DNA of 64,000 bases, taken from Rhizobium sp. BK602. GTDB taxonomy: Bacteria > Pseudomonadota > Alphaproteobacteria > Rhizobiales > Rhizobiaceae. Every line of letters starts with the position of its first letter. The first letter of the stretch is position 1. The notes beneath the pieces are model-generated. The model did no database searches. It saw only the letters and a program-made list of their open reading frames with translations, and was not told where the DNA came from. A program made the position numbers and the translations under genes. The stretch is taken from assembly GCF_014195095.1 (NCBI RefSeq), contig NZ_JACIBC010000014.1, positions 1 through 64,000 on the forward strand. The letters run 5' to 3'. Positions 8,248-16,884 of this stretch are shown here, in pieces.

Positions 8248-9123
8248 ATGAGACACAAGCTTCTAGCCGCGATCACGCTGACCGCATTCGTCGCGCTGCC
8301 GGCGCTCGCAGAAGCCGCAGCCGGCTTTGCCACCGCCAATGTCAACATGCGGTCCGGCCCGAGCACGCAATATCCGGCGGTCACCATGATTCCCGTCGGT
8401 GCCCCGCTCGAGATCAATGGCTGCCTCAACGAAACGCCCTGGTGCGACGTCAGTTTCTACGGTGGCCGCGGCTGGGTCGCCGGCCGCTATATCCAGGCGA
8501 GCTATCAATCGCGCCGCATCTATGTCGGTCCGCAATATTACCGCCCACTCGGCATCCCCACCATCACCTTCGATTTCGATGATTATTGGGGCCGCTATTA
8601 TCGCGACCGCGATTTCTACCGCAACCGCGACCGTTGGCGCCGTGGACCGGGCTGGATCGATCGCCGTCCGAGCCAGGGCTGGGATCGCGGATCGGATTGG
8701 GATAACGGATCCGGCCGCAACTGGGACCGCCGTCCCGACCGCAACCGCGACTGGAACGACCAACAGGACTGGGGCCGCCAGCAGCCCGACGGGGACTGGA
8801 ACCGGCGCAACAATGATGACGACTGGAACCAGCCGCGCAGGGATCGCAATCGCGATTGGAACCGCCAGCCGGACAACAACCAGGATTGGGGCAGCCGCCC
8901 CGACCGCCGTCGCGACGACAATCGCCAGGACAACCGGCAGCGCCAGCCCGACCCGCAGCAGGCACAGCCACGGCCTCAGCCGCAGCCGCAGCCGCAGCCG
9001 CAGCCGCAGCCGAATAATCGCCCGAACGCCGGTCAGCCAGGCCCCTATAGCCCCGACCATGTCGATCCCTGCCCGGCGTCGGAGCCGAATTGCCGCATGT
9101 CGATCAGAGGCTCGAACCGGTAA
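8248..9123 (+). CDS. Secreted SH3b-domain protein with Asp/Arg/Asn/Trp-rich repeats
   Basis: A signal peptide (MRHKLLAAITLTAFVALPALA, about 1-22) is followed by a bacterial SH3 domain (about 24-85; ANVNMRSGPSTQYPAV, GGRGWVAGRYI). The rest is low complexity: many DRNRDW/DWNR units, then a PQPQPQ run, ending in a Cys-containing tail (DPCPASEPNCRMS). SH3b domains commonly bind peptidoglycan or envelope proteins, so a periplasmic or cell-wall role is inferred. The start at 8248 has AAGGGAG before it; an upstream in-frame ATG at 8131 would bury the signal peptide. Length 291 aa. Confidence 0.87.
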   Translation: MRHKLLAAITLTAFVALPALAEAAAGFATANVNMRSGPSTQYPAVTMIPVGAPLEINGCLNETPWCDVSFYGGRGWVAGRYIQASYQSRRIYVGPQYYRPLGIPTITFDFDDYWGRYYRDRDFYRNRDRWRRGPGWIDRRPSQGWDRGSDWDNGSGRNWDRRPDRNRDWNDQQDWGRQQPDGDWNRRNNDDDWNQPRRDRNRDWNRQPDNNQDWGSRPDRRRDDNRQDNRQRQPDPQQAQPRPQPQPQPQPQPQPNNRPNAGQPGPYSPDHVDPCPASEPNCRMSIRGSNR

Positions 9124-9148
9124 GACTCCCGGCGGTATGAAACAGATG

Positions 9149-9183
9149 AAGGCCAGCGGCTCCACAGCCGCTGGCCTTTTTCA
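9149..9183 (+). terminator. Rho-independent terminator after the SH3b gene
   Basis: Stem GGCCAGCGGC with its perfect complement around TCCACA, followed by TTTTTC, 26 bases past the stop codon. Confidence 0.88.
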
Positions 9184-9345
9184 TTGGCTTGTTCACGATA
9201 ATCGACCGACCCTGCACCGAAGGGACACGGCAGCCGAGGGAAGGGGTAATTCTGGGGAAGCGCCGGTTCCAAGGTTGCGCGAAACGGTTCGGCATTCGCC
9301 GGCGGGAAGGATTGACGATCAGGCGGCGCCGGGCGCCGCGCCGCC

Positions 9346-9588
9346 TCAATGAACTTTCAGATGCGCCTCGCGCATTGCCGAGATGAACATCTCGCGGGCT
9401 TCCTCGGCAGACTTCCTCCCGTCGATCGCCGCCCGGCAAACGCTTCTCGCAGCCACGTAAAACGGACCGCGCCGATCCGGCCAGAGATTGGCCATGCAAT
9501 TCAGCGCCTCGGAAGGGCCGGTCACCGTCTGGGAGCTGCCTTGAGCGAAGCCGATCTCGATCGGGTTGCTCCATTTGATGTGTCGCAT
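9346..9588 (-). CDS. DUF982-family protein
   Basis: An 80-residue protein that looks like the rhizobial DUF982 family: VTGPSEALNCMANLWPDRRG is the typical core, followed by AEEAREMFISAMREA. Function is unknown; the family is usually present in many small paralogues in rhizobia. A strong Shine-Dalgarno (GGAGGAT) precedes the ATG, supporting the start. No membrane segment or signal peptide. Confidence 0.85.
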   Translation of the reverse strand: MRHIKWSNPIEIGFAQGSSQTVTGPSEALNCMANLWPDRRGPFYVAARSVCRAAIDGRKSAEEAREMFISAMREAHLKVH

Positions 9589-9836
9589 GAATTATCCTCC
9601 TCACGCGCTATCAAGTGCCCGAGCCATCCGGCGAGACGGCTTCGTGCAATGACTATAATCTCAATCAGACAATTCGAAAATATGGAACATCGCAAGCACG
9701 GAAGGTGAAGCGAGAGACAATCAGAGAAGGGAGATGCGGGTTCATATGCAGCCGCCCGGCTCTGTCATGCTTCACGCCATGGCGATGTTCATTGCGTGAA
9801 ACCACTTTGGAAAACGGCAAGGAAAACCGATCCAGC

Positions 9837-9959
9837 CTATTTTTCCCGCGCGATACGCTTGGCGTCATCGGCCGAGAAGCCGGCGCGGCGTGCGAGTTCT
9901 TCCAGCCCGAATATCCGGTCCAGCAGATCAACCAGCCAAAGTTCAAATCGTTTCCACAT
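9837..9959 (-). CDS. Small hypothetical protein (40 aa)
   Basis: A short frame reading MWKRFELWLVDLLDRIFGLE and ending KRIAREK. It is preceded by GGTGGAGGC about 7 bases before the ATG, a good ribosome site. The N-terminal half is an amphipathic Trp/Phe/Leu-rich helix and the C-terminal part resembles the ELARRAGFS motif of small DUF1127-like rhizobial proteins, without a clear match. Function unknown. It could be a membrane-associated small protein. It would be missed by annotation thresholds of 50 codons. Confidence 0.5.
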   Translation of the reverse strand: MWKRFELWLVDLLDRIFGLEELARRAGFSADDAKRIAREK

Positions 9960-10045
9960 GGTAAGCCTCCACCGCAGCAGATAGTGCCGTTGTAGCGATC
10001 CCGCGATGAACACCTCATGAACACCGCGCCGGCTTACCGGTCGTC

Positions 10046-10234
10046 TCAACGAAACAGGGGTGGCCGCTGCGCGTTCGAGAGCAGCTCCTGCTTCGTGGCG
10101 AAGTCGCCGAACAGCCTTTTCAGCCGTACCTCCTCCTCCTTGCCGATCCTGTGGCGCCGCGCGAAATCCTCGATGCTCCAGACTTCCCGCAGCTTGGTTT
10201 CGCCAACGCTTTCTACCGAAATATGTGAACTCAT
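10046..10234 (-). CDS. Small conserved hypothetical protein (62 aa)
   Basis: A charged, soluble protein with VWSIEDFARRHRIGKEEE, which has the look of a short helix-turn-helix-like segment, and LFGDFATKQELLSNA. A GAGGG ribosome site precedes the ATG. It lies upstream of the 40-residue gene on the same strand with an 86-base gap, so they may be co-transcribed. I cannot assign a function. Confidence 0.62.
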   Translation of the reverse strand: MSSHISVESVGETKLREVWSIEDFARRHRIGKEEEVRLKRLFGDFATKQELLSNAQRPPLFR

Positions 10235-10583
10235 CGCGCTCGCCCTCTTTTTTGTTAAAAAAGATAATGCCCGAAACCGGCAAAAGTTCCCCGCCTCATC
10301 CCGTCATGAATGGACGGATGTCGTCGTCATGACCGGCCGGGATATTCTTAATCCCCCGTTAAATCGCCGCATTTACAGTTCAACGCCGGGCTTCGACGTC
10401 TTCACGACCATTTCGTGAGCGAATGCCGGCGGCGCAGGGTCCCGAAAATGGCGATCATTTTCAGACTTATGCACCGGCAAGGCGCTGGCTGCGCTCCTGC
10501 GCGTCCCAAAAGACGCGGAGTACGGCCCCAGCGGCTTCGGCAGCAAGTATCGGCACAGGAACCAGGGGCACGACCGGTCCGCA
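10235..10583. other. Intergenic region between the divergent small gene and mrcA
   Basis: About 350 bases. The mrcA frame is open back to 10419 but contains no ATG, GTG or TTG before 10584, so no extension is claimed. Overlapping frames in other phases (from 10415 and 10423) lack ribosome sites. The stretch presumably carries the mrcA promoter. Confidence 0.4.
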
Positions 10584-12941
10584 ATGGCAGGCAAGAGCAG
10601 ATCAGGCCAGAGGATAGAACCCTCCTTCTCAGGCGGCAGGGAGCCCGATGACGACGGCTTCAGCGCCGGAGAACGCGTTGCCGGCGGCGGGCGATCCTCC
10701 GAGCGTGAAAGCCCCAGGCGCAACAGTGCGCCAAAAGCCGAAAAGCCACGCCGTTCCAGCCGCCGGCGCAAGCAGCAGCGGCGCTCCGGCGGCGGCGTCT
10801 TCGGCTTTCTCCGCAGGGCGGTCTATTGGGCAATCGTGCTTGGGCTGTGGGCCGGCATCGGCCTGGCCGGGCTGGTCGCCTATTACGGATCGCGCATGCC
10901 GAGCGCCAGCACCTGGGCCATCCCGGAACGCCCGCCCAACGTCAAGATCGCCGATCTCGACGGCAGCATCATCGCCAATCGCGGCACGACCGGCGGCGAA
11001 GCCCTGGCGCTCGGCGACATGTCGCCCTACATTCCCGAGGCGCTGATCGCCATCGAGGACCGCCGCTTCTATTCCCATTACGGTTTCGACCCGATCGGCC
11101 TCGGCCGCGCCGTCGTCACCAACATCCTGACCGGCCATGCCGTGCAGGGCGGCTCGACGCTGACGCAGCAGCTCGCCAAGAACCTGTTCCTGTCGCCGGA
11201 GCGCACGCTGGAGCGCAAGGTGCAGGAGGTTCTGCTCGCCATCTGGCTGGAGCACAAGTTCACCAAGGACCAGATCCTGGCGATGTATCTCAACCGTGTC
11301 TATTTCGGCTCGAACGCCTATGGCGTCGAGGCGGCGGCGCGGCGCTACTTCAACAAATCCGCCCGCGACGTCAACCTCGGCGAGGCGGCCATGCTCGCCG
11401 GTCTCGTCAAGGCACCGTCGAAACTGTCGCCGGCGCGCGATCCGGCCGCCGCCGAAGCCCGCGCCCAGCTGGTGCTGCAGGCGATGCGCGACCAGGGCTA
11501 TATCAGCGAAGCCGATATCAAGACGGCGATGTCGCAACCGCCGACACGCGCCAAGAGCTATTGGAGCGGCGCGGAAAACTATGTCGCCGACATGGTCATG
11601 GGCCAGCTTCCCGGCCTGATCGGCGGCGACATCAAGGAAGACCTGACCGTCGACACCACCATCGACATGTCGCTGGAGGAAAAAGCCGAGCAGGCGCTGA
11701 ACGACGTGCTCGCCAAGGACGGCAGGAAACTCAATGCCTCGCAGGCGTCGCTGGTCTCCGTCGACGCCACGGGCGCGATCCGCGCGCTGGTCGGCGGCCG
11801 GGACTATGGCCAGAGCCAGTTCAACCGCGCCGTCACCGCCAAGCGCCAGCCGGGCTCGGCCTTCAAGCCCTTCGTCTATACAGCGGCGCTCGAAATGGGC
11901 CTGACGCCGAATTCGATCCGCAACGACGCCCCGATCAGGATCGGCAACTGGGCGCCGGAGAATTACGAGCAGAAATACAATGGGCCGGTGACGCTGGCGA
12001 CGGCCGTCGCCCATTCGCTGAACACCATCGCCGCCCAGCTGGCGATGGAAGTCGGGCCGGACCAGGTGGTCAAGGTCGCCCATAGGCTCGGCATCGAATC
12101 CGACCTGCAGGCCAATGCCTCGATCGCGCTCGGCACGTCGGAGGTCTCGCTGCTGGAACTGACCTCGGCCTATGCTTCCTTCATGAACGGCGGCTACAAG
12201 GCGACGCCGCATGTCATCACCAGGGTGACGACCGCCAACGGCAAGGTGCTCTACCAGGCGAATTTCGACAATCCGCCACGGGTCCTGAACCCCGACGTCG
12301 TCACCAACATGAACACGATGATGACCGGCGTCATCAATTTCGGCACCGGCAAGGCCGCCCGCATTCCCGGCTGGCAGGCCGCCGGCAAGAGCGGCACGAC
12401 GCAATCCTTCCGCGACGCGCTGTTCGTCGGCTTCACCAGCCACCTGACCACGGGGGTCTGGTTCGGCAACGACGACGGCAAGTCGATGAAGAAGGTGACG
12501 GGCGGCGGATTGCCGGCCAAGGCCTGGAAGGAATTCATGGTCGCCGCCCACAAGGGCCTGACGCCGACGCCGATCTTCGGCGGCGGCCAGATCATCGACA
12601 ACGGCGTGCCGATGGCGCAGACGGCGCCGGGTACGGATCAGCCGACGACGATCGGCTCCATCATCTCCGGCGCGCTGGGCGGCGGCGAAGCCGCGCAGCC
12701 GCACGGCCAGCCGACGGTCCAGCAACGGCCGTCGCAGCAGCCGATGCCGCCGCAAACGATCGATCAGGCGATTGCCGCCGGCGATTCGGAGGATCTGCCG
12801 CCCGCCGGCCTCGCGGACGACAGCAACCCCTATAGCGACAACGGCATGATCCCGCCCGCCGACGTCGGCGATCCCGGTCCGACGCCGGTGAGGGCCAGGC
12901 CGCATCGCAGCTCGCTTCTGGATGTCATCCTCGGACGATAA
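10584..12941 (+). CDS. mrcA: Penicillin-binding protein 1A (bifunctional)
   Basis: Polymerises and cross-links peptidoglycan in the periplasm. A basic cytoplasmic N-terminus (about 1-75) leads to one membrane anchor (about 79-101). The GT51 glycosyltransferase shows EDRRFYSHYGFD (about 157-168) and GGSTLTQQLAKNL. The transpeptidase has the Ser nucleophile in SAFK (about 425), SLN (about 478-480) and KSG (about 602). The tail after about 690 is Gln/Pro-rich and disordered. At 785 residues it matches PBP1a length. No obvious Shine-Dalgarno precedes this ATG, so the start is moderately certain. Confidence 0.94.
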   Translation: MAGKSRSGQRIEPSFSGGREPDDDGFSAGERVAGGGRSSERESPRRNSAPKAEKPRRSSRRRKQQRRSGGGVFGFLRRAVYWAIVLGLWAGIGLAGLVAYYGSRMPSASTWAIPERPPNVKIADLDGSIIANRGTTGGEALALGDMSPYIPEALIAIEDRRFYSHYGFDPIGLGRAVVTNILTGHAVQGGSTLTQQLAKNLFLSPERTLERKVQEVLLAIWLEHKFTKDQILAMYLNRVYFGSNAYGVEAAARRYFNKSARDVNLGEAAMLAGLVKAPSKLSPARDPAAAEARAQLVLQAMRDQGYISEADIKTAMSQPPTRAKSYWSGAENYVADMVMGQLPGLIGGDIKEDLTVDTTIDMSLEEKAEQALNDVLAKDGRKLNASQASLVSVDATGAIRALVGGRDYGQSQFNRAVTAKRQPGSAFKPFVYTAALEMGLTPNSIRNDAPIRIGNWAPENYEQKYNGPVTLATAVAHSLNTIAAQLAMEVGPDQVVKVAHRLGIESDLQANASIALGTSEVSLLELTSAYASFMNGGYKATPHVITRVTTANGKVLYQANFDNPPRVLNPDVVTNMNTMMTGVINFGTGKAARIPGWQAAGKSGTTQSFRDALFVGFTSHLTTGVWFGNDDGKSMKKVTGGGLPAKAWKEFMVAAHKGLTPTPIFGGGQIIDNGVPMAQTAPGTDQPTTIGSIISGALGGGEAAQPHGQPTVQQRPSQQPMPPQTIDQAIAAGDSEDLPPAGLADDSNPYSDNGMIPPADVGDPGPTPVRARPHRSSLLDVILGR

Positions 12942-13094
12942 GGCCGCATTTCCCGCGATTGGCGCTTGCATGGCCGAAGCAAGGCTGATCTGATAGCTGG
13001 TCGCGCCAATTCTCCAGGTCCGCAGGCGCAAAGCGGCACTGTTGAATTCGCGCGACAAACCATTCGTTTTGCTGGATTCCGGGTGATTTCCCGC

Positions 13095-13126
13095 CTTGCA
13101 GTCAGTAAAACCGCTACTTATATACG
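13095..13126 (+). promoter_or_regulatory. Predicted RpoH (sigma-32) promoter of dnaK
   Basis: CTTG at 13095-13098 is separated by 18 bases from CTTATATACG at 13117-13126, which matches the alphaproteobacterial heat-shock promoter pattern (CTTG, 17-18 bases, CYTATNT). The dnaK start codon is about 110 bases downstream. No CIRCE inverted repeat was seen. Confidence 0.75.
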
Positions 13127-13234
13127 CGGCATCACCGCAGTCATGGCTGCGCAATCCTCAAGACCATCCCGTAAGGGGCTGTCAATGGAATGCCTGACAG
13201 GGGTTCCGATAGCTTGCTTCAAGGAGAGAATGAC

Positions 13235-15151
13235 ATGGCAAAAGTAATTGGTATCGACCTTGGAACCACGAATTCCTGCGTCGCCGTCATGGACGGCAAG
13301 GACGCGAAAGTGATCGAAAATGCCGAAGGCGCCCGCACCACCCCCTCTATGGTAGCCTTCACGGACGACGGCGAACGCCTCGTCGGCCAGCCGGCCAAGC
13401 GCCAGGCGGTCACCAACCCCACCAACACCCTCTTCGCCGTCAAGCGCCTGATCGGCCGCCGCTACGAAGATCCGACCGTTGAGAAGGACAAGCACCTCGT
13501 TCCTTTCCAGATCGTCAAGGGCGACAATGGCGACGCCTGGGTCGAGGCACAGGGCAAGGGCTATTCGCCCGCACAGATTTCCGCAATGATCCTTCAGAAG
13601 ATGAAGGAAACCGCCGAATCCTATCTCGGCGAAAAGGTCGAAAAGGCCGTCATCACCGTTCCCGCCTACTTCAACGACGCACAGCGCCAGGCAACCAAGG
13701 ATGCCGGCAGGATCGCCGGTCTTGAAGTGCTGCGCATCATCAACGAGCCGACGGCGGCTGCGCTCGCCTACGGCCTCGACAAGAAGGACGGCAAGACCAT
13801 CGCCGTCTACGACCTTGGCGGCGGCACCTTCGATATCTCCATCCTCGAAATCGGTGACGGCGTCTTCGAAGTGAAGTCGACCAACGGCGACACCTTCCTC
13901 GGCGGTGAAGACTTCGACATGCGTCTCGTCGAATATCTCGTTGCCGAATTCAAGAAGGACAACGGCATCGACCTCAAGGGCGACAAGCTCGCTCTGCAGC
14001 GCCTCAAGGAAGCTGCCGAAAAGGCCAAGATCGAGCTGTCGTCCGCGCAGCAGACCGAAATCAACCTGCCCTTCATCACGGCAGACGCCACCGGCCCGAA
14101 GCACCTGACGCTGAAGCTGACCCGCGCCAAGCTGGAAAGCCTGGTCGACGATCTGATCCAGCGCACCATCGCGCCTTGCAAGGCTGCGCTGAAGGATGCC
14201 GGCGTCACGGCTGCCGAGATCGACGAAGTCGTTCTCGTCGGCGGCATGAGCCGCATGCCGAAGGTCCAGGAAGTCGTCAAGCAGCTGTTCGGCAAGGAGC
14301 CGCACAAGGGCGTCAACCCGGATGAAGTCGTCGCCCTCGGCGCCGCCATCCAGGCCGGCGTTCTCCAGGGCGACGTCAAGGACGTCCTGCTCCTCGACGT
14401 GACCCCGCTGTCTCTCGGCATCGAAACGCTGGGCGGCGTCTTCACCCGTCTGATCGAACGCAACACGACGATCCCGACGAAGAAGTCGCAGACCTTCTCG
14501 ACCGCCGACGACAACCAGTCGGCCGTGACCATCCGCGTCTCGCAGGGCGAGCGCGAAATGGCCGCCGACAACAAGCTGCTCGGCCAGTTCGACCTCGTCG
14601 GCCTGCCGCCGGCACCGCGCGGCGTGCCGCAGATTGAAGTCACCTTCGATATCGACGCCAACGGCATCGTCCAGGTTTCGGCCAAGGACAAGGGCACCGG
14701 CAAGGAACAGCAGATCCGCATCCAGGCTTCCGGCGGTCTCTCCGACGCCGACATCGAGAAGATGGTCAAGGATGCAGAAGCCCATGCTGCCGAAGACAAG
14801 AAGCGCCGTGAGGGTGTCGAAGCCAAGAACCAGGCCGAAAGCCTGATCCACTCCAGCGAAAAGTCGCTGAAGGATTATGGCGACAAGGTCACGGAAGCCG
14901 ATCGCAACGCGATCAGCGACGCGATCGCAGCGCTGAAGACGGCGACCGAGGCTTCCGAGCCGGACGCCGAAGACATCAAGGCCAAGACCCAGACGCTCAT
15001 GGAAGTATCCATGAAACTCGGCCAGGCCATTTATGAGGCCCAGCAGGCGGAAGCCCCCTCGGCTGATGCCTCGGCAGGCGGCAAGGACGACGTCGTCGAT
15101 GCCGACTACGAGGAAATCAAGGACGAGGACGACCGCAAGCGGTCTGCATAA
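13235..15151 (+). CDS. dnaK: Molecular chaperone DnaK (Hsp70)
   Basis: ATP-dependent cytosolic chaperone acting with DnaJ and GrpE. The start MAKVIGIDLGTTNSC follows AAGGAGAG. The ATPase domain has the phosphate loops (GIDLGTTNS, YDLGGGTFDIS), RIINEPTAAALAYG and GGMSRMPKVQ. The substrate domain begins after the linker VLLLDVTPLSLGIETLGG, and the C-terminal tail ends in acidic DADYEEIKDEDD. Its length of 638 residues is standard. It is followed by dnaJ after 83 bases, with an intercistronic hairpin between them. Confidence 0.98.
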   Translation: MAKVIGIDLGTTNSCVAVMDGKDAKVIENAEGARTTPSMVAFTDDGERLVGQPAKRQAVTNPTNTLFAVKRLIGRRYEDPTVEKDKHLVPFQIVKGDNGDAWVEAQGKGYSPAQISAMILQKMKETAESYLGEKVEKAVITVPAYFNDAQRQATKDAGRIAGLEVLRIINEPTAAALAYGLDKKDGKTIAVYDLGGGTFDISILEIGDGVFEVKSTNGDTFLGGEDFDMRLVEYLVAEFKKDNGIDLKGDKLALQRLKEAAEKAKIELSSAQQTEINLPFITADATGPKHLTLKLTRAKLESLVDDLIQRTIAPCKAALKDAGVTAAEIDEVVLVGGMSRMPKVQEVVKQLFGKEPHKGVNPDEVVALGAAIQAGVLQGDVKDVLLLDVTPLSLGIETLGGVFTRLIERNTTIPTKKSQTFSTADDNQSAVTIRVSQGEREMAADNKLLGQFDLVGLPPAPRGVPQIEVTFDIDANGIVQVSAKDKGTGKEQQIRIQASGGLSDADIEKMVKDAEAHAAEDKKRREGVEAKNQAESLIHSSEKSLKDYGDKVTEADRNAISDAIAALKTATEASEPDAEDIKAKTQTLMEVSMKLGQAIYEAQQAEAPSADASAGGKDDVVDADYEEIKDEDDRKRSA

Positions 15152-15185
15152 GCGCGAACCTTGATGGTTTTGCGGAAACTTAGCT

Positions 15186-15207
15186 CCGGCTGCCTTCTGG
15201 CAGCCGG
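15186..15207 (+). promoter_or_regulatory. Intercistronic hairpin between dnaK and dnaJ
   Basis: CCGGCTGCC pairs perfectly with GGCAGCCGG around TTCT. No U-tract follows, so it is more likely an mRNA stabilising or processing structure, or a partial attenuator that lowers dnaJ relative to dnaK, than a full terminator. Confidence 0.6.
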
Positions 15208-15234
15208 AAATCCATTTCCGGGGTCTTATCGTTA

Positions 15235-16380
15235 ATGGCAAAAGCGGATTTTTACGACACGCTGGGTGTCGCCAGAACGGCGGATGAAAAGGAGCTCAAG
15301 AGCGCTTTTCGCAAGCTGGCAATGCAATTTCATCCGGACAAGAACCCGGACGACAAGGACGCCGAGCGCAAGTTCAAGGAAATCAACGAGGCCTACGAGA
15401 CGCTCAAGGACCCGCAGAAGCGGGCCGCCTATGACCGTTACGGCCACGCCGCCTTCGAGCATGGTGGCATGGGCGGCGGTGGTTTCGGCGGCGGCGGCTT
15501 TGGCGGCGGCGGTTTCTCCGATATTTTCGAAGATATTTTCGGCGAGATGATGGGCGGCGGACGCGGACGCGCTCGCTCCTCCGGCGGTCGCGAACGCGGC
15601 GCCGATCTTCGCTACAATATGGAAATCTCGCTCGAGGAAGCCTTTGCCGGCAAGACAGCGCAGATCCGCGTGCCGACCTCGATCACCTGCGACGTCTGCT
15701 CCGGATCCGGCGCCAAGCCGGGCACGCAGCCGAAGACCTGCGGCACCTGCCAGGGTTCGGGCCGGGTGCGCGCCGCTCAGGGTTTCTTCTCGGTCGAACG
15801 CACCTGTCCGACGTGCCACGGCCGCGGCCAGATCATTCCCGACCCCTGCGGCAAATGCCATGGCCAGGGCCGCATCACCGAGGAGCGTTCGCTCTCGGTC
15901 AACATTCCCTCGGGCATCGAGGACGGTACGCGCATCCGCCTGCAGGGCGAAGGCGAAGCCGGCCTGCGCGGCGGACCGTCGGGCGATCTCTACATCTTCC
16001 TGTCCGTCAAGCCGCATGAATTCTTCCAGCGCGACGGCGCCGATCTCTATTGCGCCGTGCCGATCTCGATGACGACGGCCGCCCTCGGCGGCACCTTCGA
16101 CGTTGCCACCCTCGACGGCACGAAATCGCGCGTCACCGTTCCCGAAGGCACGCAGGTCGGCAAGCAGTTCCGCCTGAAGGGCAAGGGCATGCCGGTGCTG
16201 CGCTCGAGCCAGGTCGGCGATCTCTATATCCAGATCCAGATCGAAACGCCGCAGAAGCTGACCAAGCGCCAGCGCGAATTGCTGCAGGAATTCGAACAGA
16301 TCTCCTCGAAGGACAACAATCCCGAATCGACGGGCTTCTTTGCCCGCATGAAGGATTTCTTCGACACGTTCAGCGACTGA
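15235..16380 (+). CDS. dnaJ: Co-chaperone DnaJ (Hsp40, type I)
   Basis: Stimulates DnaK ATPase and delivers substrates. The J domain (about 1-70) includes the HPD tripeptide (MQFHPDKNPDDKDAE). A Gly/Phe-rich segment follows (GGGGFGGGGFGG), then the four zinc CxxCxGxG repeats (CDVCSGSG, CGTCQGSG, CPTCHGRG, CGKCHGQG) and the C-terminal substrate domains. Length 381 is typical. It is the second gene of the dnaK operon, and a strong terminator follows at 16405. Confidence 0.98.
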   Translation: MAKADFYDTLGVARTADEKELKSAFRKLAMQFHPDKNPDDKDAERKFKEINEAYETLKDPQKRAAYDRYGHAAFEHGGMGGGGFGGGGFGGGGFSDIFEDIFGEMMGGGRGRARSSGGRERGADLRYNMEISLEEAFAGKTAQIRVPTSITCDVCSGSGAKPGTQPKTCGTCQGSGRVRAAQGFFSVERTCPTCHGRGQIIPDPCGKCHGQGRITEERSLSVNIPSGIEDGTRIRLQGEGEAGLRGGPSGDLYIFLSVKPHEFFQRDGADLYCAVPISMTTAALGGTFDVATLDGTKSRVTVPEGTQVGKQFRLKGKGMPVLRSSQVGDLYIQIQIETPQKLTKRQRELLQEFEQISSKDNNPESTGFFARMKDFFDTFSD

Positions 16381-16404
16381 GTGGCGAATCACATCGCTTT
16401 TGCA

Positions 16405-16436
16405 AAAACCGGCCGGTGATTCGGCCGGTTTTTTGT
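16405..16436 (+). terminator. Rho-independent terminator of the dnaKJ operon
   Basis: An 11-bp perfect stem AAAACCGGCCG with its complement around GTGATT is followed by a T-rich run (TTTTTTGTTTT), 25 bases past the dnaJ stop. Confidence 0.92.
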
Positions 16437-16558
16437 TTTGATGGGCGAATCACCCGCCCTCGTGCTTCGAGACGGCCCTGCGGGCCTCCTCAGCGTGAGG
16501 GCTCATCCTCTCATCCGGCCTGCAGCGTCACATTCCACCGCGGGCCTGCAGTTCACTC

Positions 16559-16594
16559 CACCCTCATCCTGAGCCCGTCGAAGGACGAGGGTGG
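16559..16594. repeat. Imperfect palindrome of the CCTCATCCTGAGC type
   Basis: CCACCCTC and GAGGGTGG form the outer arms around TCCTGAGCCCGTCGAAGGA. The sequence style is that of a repeat common between genes in alphaproteobacteria; only one copy is in this window. Confidence 0.6.
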
Positions 16595-16760
16595 CCACGG
16601 ACGCCGCCGTTTCATTGCCATCAAGGAACTGCGGCAAGCTCTCCCACTCATGCCGAGGTGCCTTGGCGCAACGCGACAGGGCCTCGAAGCATCGAGGCGG
16701 CCCCGATTTTTCCCAATATCCTTGCGCTGAGCCCTGCTTCGGCATACCCCTCGCCCATCG

Positions 16761-16870
16761 ATTAAAGCGCGTCGCGATCTTTCAGATTCGCTTTATGCGC
16801 TTTAGGTCTTTGATGTTGCGCATGTCGTTCTCGCAAAACCGCTGCACACTTTTGCGCGACATGCTTTCAG
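16761..16870. repeat. Composite palindromic repeat, family A copy 2
   Basis: The left part (16761-16805) is an imperfect inverted repeat with AAAGCGC and GCGCTTTA ends. The right part (16818-16870) matches the element at 7882-7936 almost base for base (GCATGTCGTT, CGCAAAACCGCTGCACAC, CGACATGC). It ends 14 bases before the recF start, so it forms the recF leader. Confidence 0.85.
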
Positions 16871-16884
16871 AATCCGGATGTCCG

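Larger units (their letters stand above)
16381..16884. other. Repeat-rich intergenic region between dnaJ and recF
   Basis: About 500 bases holding the dnaJ terminator, two GC-rich palindromic stretches (about 16455-16500 and 16559-16594), an element with arms AAAGCGC/GCGCTTTA (16761-16805), and the family A palindrome (16818-16870). The recF frame stays open upstream through these repeats, but they are not coding. Confidence 0.6.

Noticed and set aside
10629..13154. 841-codon minus-strand frame opposite mrcA
   Set aside because: Antisense shadow of a gene with all PBP1A motifs; no ribosome site or domain.
13118..15241. 707-codon minus-strand frame opposite dnaK
   Set aside because: Antisense shadow frequently seen opposite dnaK in GC-rich genomes; no supporting features.
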